Source: a bacterium UBP10_UBA1149 (lineage in GTDB: Bacteria > Desulfobacterota > Binatia > UBA1149). From it: 20,600 nt of DNA. This document shows, piece after piece, positions 16,960 to 20,600 of this stretch. Location of the stretch: contig DBZX01000086.1 in NCBI GenBank assembly GCA_002311335.1, forward strand, positions 4,086 through 24,685, written 5' to 3'. The notes under the pieces were generated by a model. The model was not told the origin of the DNA. It searched no databases and worked only from the letters and a program-made list of their open reading frames with translations. Position numbers and translations under genes: made by a program. The first letter of the stretch is position 1. Every line of letters starts with the position of its first letter.

Positions 16960-17571
16960 ATGACCGGTAATTGGCGGCAAAGATCGGACGGCGGAGCGTG
17001 GGTTCCCCATGCTCAATTACCAAACGTGCTGAGCGTGGCGCGTATCTGCGCGGTTCCCTTGTTGGTGTGGTTGCTGGACCGCCCCTCGCAGGGCTACGCG
17101 CTGACGGCCTTCGCGCTTTATTTCGTCGCATCCATGACTGATATTCTCGACGGCTACCTTGCCCGTAAATACGATCTCGAAAGCCCGCTCGGCACACTAC
17201 TCGATCCCCTGGCTGACAAGTTACTCGTGGTCTCCGCTCTGCTGATGCTGGCCTTGATCAATAGGGAACCGGGGATACCCGGTTGGTTCATGGTCATCGT
17301 GGTCGGCAGGGAAATCGCTGTGACCGGACTACGAAGTATCGCCGCCAGCGAGGGCCTGGTGCTCGCAGCCGAAGCCAGCGGCAAACTGAAAATGATCCTG
17401 CAGACGGTAGGTATCCACGCCCTCATACTCCACTACACTTACTTCGGGGTTAACTTTTACCTCCTGGGCATGGTGATGTTGTCCATAGGTACGGTTGTCG
17501 GCCTGTGGTCGGCTGCTGGGTATCACTTGTCAGTATTCCGTCAGCTGGGTGGCCGACGGCTACTGGGTTGA
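16960..17571 (+). CDS. pgsA: CDP-diacylglycerol--glycerol-3-phosphate 3-phosphatidyltransferase
   Basis: PgsA makes phosphatidylglycerol phosphate from CDP-diacylglycerol and glycerol-3-phosphate in the inner membrane, the committed step to phosphatidylglycerol and cardiolipin. The CDP-alcohol phosphotransferase motif is complete: D61, D64-G65, A68-R69, G78, D82 and D86. LPNVLSVARICAVPLL (20-35) begins the first membrane segment, and several hydrophobic helices follow. At 203 residues the protein is slightly longer than E. coli PgsA because of a hydrophilic N-terminal tail of about 19 residues. GAGAGGGG just before ATG 16960 is a good ribosome binding site. The phosphatidyl acceptor is inferred from overall family resemblance; another CDP-alcohol transferase is possible but less likely. 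Confidence 0.9.
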   Translation: MTGNWRQRSDGGAWVPHAQLPNVLSVARICAVPLLVWLLDRPSQGYALTAFALYFVASMTDILDGYLARKYDLESPLGTLLDPLADKLLVVSALLMLALINREPGIPGWFMVIVVGREIAVTGLRSIAASEGLVLAAEASGKLKMILQTVGIHALILHYTYFGVNFYLLGMVMLSIGTVVGLWSAAGYHLSVFRQLGGRRLLG

Positions 17572-17587
17572 GGCACAAGGCCGAGCC

Positions 17588-17602
17588 GCACTTGCAAAGT
17601 GC
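17588..17602 (+). repeat. Inverted repeat between pgsA and tRNA-Gly
   Basis: GCACTT (17588-17593) and AAGTGC (17597-17602) form a perfect 6-base-pair stem with a GCA loop. There is no T-tract after it, so it is weak as an intrinsic terminator for pgsA. It lies about 36 bases upstream of the tRNA. Confidence 0.45.
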
Positions 17603-17637
17603 AGCGGGCGTGGTCAACATATTGGTTCGCGTCTTAC

Positions 17638-17714
17638 GCGGGTGTAGCTCAGCTGGCTAGAGCATCTGCTTGCCATGCAGAAGGTCGTGGGTTCGAATCC
17701 CATCACCCGCTCCA
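17638..17714 (+). tRNA. tRNA-Gly (anticodon GCC)
   Basis: The cloverleaf can be drawn completely. The acceptor GCGGGTG (17638-17644) pairs perfectly with CACCCGC (17704-17710). The D arm is GCTC/GAGC. The anticodon stem TCTGC/GCAGA holds the loop TTGCCAT with anticodon GCC at 17672-17674. The T arm is GTGGG/CCCAT around TTCGAAT. The discriminator is T (17711), as expected for bacterial tRNA-Gly, and CCA is encoded at 17712-17714. It reads GGC and GGU codons. It stands alone between pgsA and a TetR regulator; no second tRNA is adjacent. Confidence 0.98.
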
Positions 17715-17838
17715 TTGAATACAACACTATTTCAAGTAGTTACGAGCTGCTTCCGGCTCGCAGTGGTATTTAACTCGGTGTCTTTTTGGCACTGGACAAT
17801 ACTATCGCCACCGTTGTAGCCTCATTGCAGGTAGCCTT

Positions 17839-17861
17839 GGCAACCACCCCAGGGGGTTGCC
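17839..17861 (+). promoter_or_regulatory. Inverted repeat upstream of the TetR gene, candidate operator
   Basis: GGCAACC (17839-17845) and GGTTGCC (17855-17861) are perfect 7-base arms around a 9-base centre that is itself partly symmetric. The element ends 20 bases before the GTG at 17882. TetR proteins bind near-palindromes of this size, often in their own leader, so autoregulation is likely. No T-tract follows, which argues against a terminator. Confidence 0.5.
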
Positions 17862-17881
17862 GGTCACGGGGGAAAAAATAA

Positions 17882-18475
17882 GTGGAATCTACAGCTGACA
17901 GGATACTCAACGTCGCTACCGACCTGTTTTCCCGGATTGGTTACGATGGTGTAGGCATAAGGGATGTCGCGCGCGAGGCAGACGTTACACCAGGTGCTAT
18001 CAACTACTATTTTGGTCGCAAGGAAGTGCTTTTCCGGGAGTGCGTAAGCGAACTGGTAAGGAGATACGTCGGGGACGCGCAAGGCTATATCGACCGCGAC
18101 GATCTTTGCGGGCTCTACTTGAATTTTCAGACCTGGGCCACGCGGAATCCCCAGTTGCTCCGGCTTTGGGTCAGCGCTGAAATTTCCGACAACGAAGATC
18201 GACGCGAGTTTATTCACGAACACGTGGCTATGCCGATCTGGAAGATCCTTGCCCATGAAATTCCAAGCGGTGCCCCGCCCGAGGACAGGATGATGTTGCT
18301 CACTTTCATTGGCAGCGTGCTGATGGCCGAGGTGGTGGACGACAATCTTCTGCGACAGATGATTGGCGTTGACGGCGTGAGGACAGACGAGATCTGGAGC
18401 AGGATGCGGCTCGATATGCTGAGTCTCTGGGCTATGCGCAGGCTTGAGCAGGAAAACACCGACATCGCTGTTTGA
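17882..18475 (+). CDS. TetR/AcrR family transcriptional regulator
   Basis: This is a 197-residue TetR-type repressor. The N-terminal DNA-binding domain spans about residues 5-50: helix 1 ILNVATDLFSRIGYDG, then the helix-turn-helix in IRDVAREADVTPGAINYYFG (26-45), followed by KEVLF. The C-terminal two thirds, largely helical, would be the ligand-binding and dimer domain; WVSAEISDNEDRREFIHEH (about 95-115) is a segment seen in several uncharacterised TetR groups. The ligand and targets are unknown. It starts with GTG, with GGGGGAA at 17868-17874 as ribosome binding site. A 7-base inverted repeat lies just upstream. The nearest downstream gene on the same strand is the FG-GAP protein, 319 bases away, which could be a target. 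Confidence 0.92.
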   Translation: MESTADRILNVATDLFSRIGYDGVGIRDVAREADVTPGAINYYFGRKEVLFRECVSELVRRYVGDAQGYIDRDDLCGLYLNFQTWATRNPQLLRLWVSAEISDNEDRREFIHEHVAMPIWKILAHEIPSGAPPEDRMMLLTFIGSVLMAEVVDDNLLRQMIGVDGVRTDEIWSRMRLDMLSLWAMRRLEQENTDIAV

Positions 18476-18715
18476 TAGGCACCCGACCCGGACCGACAGA
18501 AAGCTCGTTCCTCGAATCCCCAGTCAGCGCGCAAACAATGCGCAGATCTCGCCCTCAAGCAGATGATGCGAGCGCGGTAGTCGGCGCCCAACAAGACTGA
18601 CATACGCCAGGCTCCCGGCTGATCTGCCATGGGGCGTTTGCGCGACGACATGTGCTTGGCTGTAGCTGGCACCTCAGCGCCCGGCAGGGCCGAAAAAAAG
18701 TTGTCTAATCCAACC

Positions 18716-18723
18716 GGGGGGGG
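18716..18723 (+). repeat. G8 homopolymer upstream of the FG-GAP gene
   Basis: Eight consecutive G residues lie 72 bases before ATG 18795. Such tracts can change length by slippage. TTGTCT at 18701-18706 lies just upstream as a weak -35-like match, but the sequence 17 bases on (ATTGTT) is a poor -10. Confidence 0.5.
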
Positions 18724-18765
18724 ATTGTTACCCGCTTGGGGATAGGTCAGTTTTGGAGTCAACGC

Positions 18766-18783
18766 GGCCCCCCGTCCGGGGCC
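18766..18783 (+). promoter_or_regulatory. GC-rich hairpin next to the FG-GAP gene start
   Basis: GGCCCC (18766-18771) pairs with GGGGCC (18778-18783) around a 6-base loop. It ends 11 bases before ATG 18795 and abuts the G-rich probable ribosome binding site (GGGGG, 18786-18790). In RNA it could limit ribosome access. The pairing is visible; the role is inferred. Confidence 0.5.
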
Positions 18784-18794
18784 ACGGGGGTCAT

Positions 18795-20600
18795 ATGGTT
18801 CAGAAAAAGGCTAGATTTTCTTGCTCAACGGTATTCTTTGCTGGCCGCAATCTTGCGGTTGTCACGATACTTCTCTGCGCTGCCGGGACAGCAAGTGCGC
18901 AAAAGGATGGCGATCTTCCATTCGATTGCGCTCCAGGCGACGGTTACGGGCGTACGGTCGTTTACGGTGGTGATTTCAACGGTGACGGCGTAGCCGATTT
19001 TGCCATCGGCGCGCCTTGCGCTTTTGTCAACGGTAAACTCGAGGCCGGTTACGTAGAAGTACGGTCGGGAGTCGACGGACGCAGGTTGCTCAAGCGCAAG
19101 GGTAAGCAGGAACGACAGTTCTTTGGCAAGTCAGTGGCGTTTACTCACGACATCAACGGTGATGGCAAAGACGAGGTTGTTGTCGGTTCGCCGGGCTGGG
19201 ACCGTCGCCCCTTGCCGGATCCCCTCACTGGTGAAGCGGTCCAACGACCTAACTACGGCGCCTTCCACGTATTCGCATCGCAGCGAGGTATCGCGTTGAG
19301 AGTTTTCGGCACTGCCAAGCAGGGCTACTACGGCGAGACAGTGGCAGGTCTTGAAGACATCAACGGTGACGGAGTTGCTGACCTCCTTATCGGCGCGCCC
19401 GGTGAAAGAAACACCGACGGCAAGCGCTCTGGCGTGGTCTACGTGTACTCCGGGCAGCGCAGGGAAGTTTTAAACAAAATAGAGGGCGAGCGGCTCGGCG
19501 ATCGATTCGGACGTACTCTCGTGGCCGGCGGCGATCATGACGGTGACGGGGTAGTCGATTTTATCGCCGGGTCGCCAGTTCTCAAGGGATTAGCCGGCGA
19601 GGAAAGCGGCGTACTCCGTGTGTACTCCGGAATTTCCCCGCAGAATATGATCCTCGATCTGCAGGGCGCCCGGCGTGACCATCTCGGTATATCAGCCGCG
19701 TCAGCCGGCGATATAGACGGCGACGGGCTTGACGACATCGCTTATGGCTCCGAACTTGCCGACGATGTTGCGGTTAAAAAAGCGGGTACTGCTTCGGTGG
19801 CCAGTGCTTCAGATGGTTTGAGAATCCTGGGTGTAGTAGGCAGCCAACCGCAGAAAAACGCGCGTTTCGGAAGCTCAATAGCCGGTGCTGGCGACATCAA
19901 TGGCGACGGAGTGCCCGATATTGTAACGGGTGCACCGGTAGCCGACGCGACCGACGGCTTCACCCGGTTAACGGATGCGGGACGCTTTCTCCTGTTTTCC
20001 GGTAGTGACGGTTCGCCGCTCCTGGAAGTCGAGGGCTGGCGGCATTCGCTGCTGCTCGGCCAGGCAGTAAGTGGGGGCCCGGATCTTGATGGAGACGGGG
20101 TGAATGAAATCCTGGTGGCGGCGCCGGGCGATGCCCCCCGACAACGCAGGGGCGCGGGCTCAGTTACTGCCTGGTCGCCGGTCAGCGGAGAACCAGTCAA
20201 GGTATTCAAAGGACGCCGCGGTCTCGAAACACGGGTGATCACCGTTGGCGTGGAGCCGAGAGAGGGGCGTTCGGGTTTCGCGGTTTTCGGCTTTCTGCCT
20301 GACCGCCGGCAGCGAGGACTTCGTGCCAATATCTTTGCGGGAACCCGCCCGGGCGTCATGTCGATTGATCTCATTGATGACCAGCCGAAGGCGGCGCCAG
20401 GCACACTGAAGGTGGTGGTAGGGTCCGGTGCTGGCGCCAATAATGGCCTCGTTGCGGTAATCGATTCGGCAAGGCGTAATTCAGTTACAGCGATATTTGA
20501 CGGCATGCAGGGCGTGGAGGGCCGCGTGGGTTCCAACGCAGCCGGTGGGTACTTCCAGGATGAAGGCACCTTGCAGATAATTGCAGTACAGGCCGGTTCC
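18795..20600 (+). CDS. Secreted FG-GAP repeat protein, integrin-alpha-like beta-propeller (3' truncated)
   Basis: The frame is open for 602 codons and runs off the window, so the C-terminus is missing. Residues 1-35 are a signal peptide: basic start MVQKKAR, hydrophobic core LAVVTILLCAAG, and cleavage after ASA (35). There is no lipobox. Seven FG-GAP repeats follow, each with a DxDGDG-type calcium loop: DFNGDGVAD (60), DINGDGKDE (119), DINGDGVAD (188), DHDGDGVVD (247), DIDGDGLDD (306), DINGDGVPD (367) and DLDGDGVNE (430). Spacing is 59-69 residues. Each has an FG-like start (YGRTV, FGKSV, YGETV, FGRTL, LGISA, FGSSI, LGQAV) and most end in GAP or GSP. Seven blades make one closed propeller. 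Residues from about 480 on are a different, unassigned region. C45 and C75 are the only mature cysteines visible. The ligand is unknown; adhesion or extracellular binding is inferred from the fold. Confidence 0.92.
   Translation, partial: MVQKKARFSCSTVFFAGRNLAVVTILLCAAGTASAQKDGDLPFDCAPGDGYGRTVVYGGDFNGDGVADFAIGAPCAFVNGKLEAGYVEVRSGVDGRRLLKRKGKQERQFFGKSVAFTHDINGDGKDEVVVGSPGWDRRPLPDPLTGEAVQRPNYGAFHVFASQRGIALRVFGTAKQGYYGETVAGLEDINGDGVADLLIGAPGERNTDGKRSGVVYVYSGQRREVLNKIEGERLGDRFGRTLVAGGDHDGDGVVDFIAGSPVLKGLAGEESGVLRVYSGISPQNMILDLQGARRDHLGISAASAGDIDGDGLDDIAYGSELADDVAVKKAGTASVASASDGLRILGVVGSQPQKNARFGSSIAGAGDINGDGVPDIVTGAPVADATDGFTRLTDAGRFLLFSGSDGSPLLEVEGWRHSLLLGQAVSGGPDLDGDGVNEILVAAPGDAPRQRRGAGSVTAWSPVSGEPVKVFKGRRGLETRVITVGVEPREGRSGFAVFGFLPDRRQRGLRANIFAGTRPGVMSIDLIDDQPKAAPGTLKVVVGSGAGANNGLVAVIDSARRNSVTAIFDGMQGVEGRVGSNAAGGYFQDEGTLQIIAVQAGS

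Larger units (their letters stand above)
18476..18794 (+). other. 319-base non-coding stretch between the TetR and FG-GAP genes
   Basis: I see no convincing gene here; frames that cross it have no recognisable product. It contains an A7 run (18693-18699), a G8 run (18716-18723) and a GC-rich hairpin (18766-18783), all in the last 105 bases. The first 200 bases show no repeat or clear promoter. It probably holds the promoter of the FG-GAP gene, but no good -35/-10 pair was found. Confidence 0.6.

Noticed and set aside
17592..17620. TTGCAA and CAACAT as a tRNA promoter
   Set aside because: Spacing is 17 bases, but the boxes match consensus at only four and three of six positions.
17743..17760. 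CGAGC / GCTCG inverted repeat after tRNA-Gly as a terminator
   Set aside because: Only a 5-bp stem with an 8-base loop, and no T-run directly after it.
18512..18520. TCGAATCCC as a remnant of the tRNA 3' end (attachment site)
   Set aside because: Nine bases only, without the flanking acceptor sequence; likely chance.
18681..18699. GCCC-GGCA-GGGC followed by A7 as a - strand terminator
   Set aside because: On the - strand the T run would come before the hairpin, not after it, so the order is wrong for a terminator.
18736..18993. 85-codon + strand frame overlapping the start of the FG-GAP gene
   Set aside because: It is out of frame with the signal peptide and repeats, which are clearly encoded from ATG 18795.
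19535..20569. Two - strand open frames opposite the FG-GAP gene
   Set aside because: Both are Ser/Pro/Arg-rich shadow translations with no domain; the + strand repeats explain the sequence.

Overview
This is a GC-rich bacterial chromosomal window, about 60% GC by eye. It is dominated by one long run of housekeeping genes on the + strand. Three things suggest a deltaproteobacterium in the broad sense (Desulfobacterota, Myxococcota, Binatota or similar): the order infB / DUF503 / rbfA / truB / rpsO / pnp / M16 peptidase / dut; a three-part FGAM synthase (PurS, PurQ, short PurL) instead of the large single-chain PurL of beta- and gammaproteobacteria; and a Bacillus-type iron-sulfur PurF. The taxon cannot be fixed from the sequence alone. 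GTG and TTG starts are frequent.

Region 1 (1-6750) is a translation and RNA-processing block: infB (its 5' end lies outside the window), a DUF503/YlxP-like gene, rbfA, truB, rpsO and pnp. Region 2 (6740-8459) adds an M16 zinc peptidase and dut. Region 3 (8517-15229) is a purine cluster, purB-purC-purS-purQ-purL-purF, covering several steps of IMP synthesis plus adenylosuccinate lyase. Regions 1-3 form 14 co-directional genes with small gaps (at most 126 bases) or overlaps. Many junctions are ATGA or GTGA, so translational coupling is likely. An 11-codon mini-ORF bridges purL and purF and overlaps both.

Region 4 (15254-17714) contains nadB on the - strand, ending 24 bases from purF, then divergent pgsA, then tRNA-Gly(GCC) with an encoded CCA end. 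nadB has a -10-like box so close to its GTG start that the mRNA may be leaderless.

Region 5 (17715-20600) looks more accessory. It holds a TetR-family regulator preceded by an inverted repeat that could be its operator, then a 319-base non-coding stretch. Last comes the 5' part of a large secreted protein, which runs off the window with no stop codon. That protein has a signal peptide and seven evenly spaced FG-GAP / DxDGDG calcium-type repeats, predicting a complete seven-bladed integrin-alpha-like beta-propeller. It is the least ordinary gene in the window. No CRISPR array, insertion sequence or prophage gene was seen.
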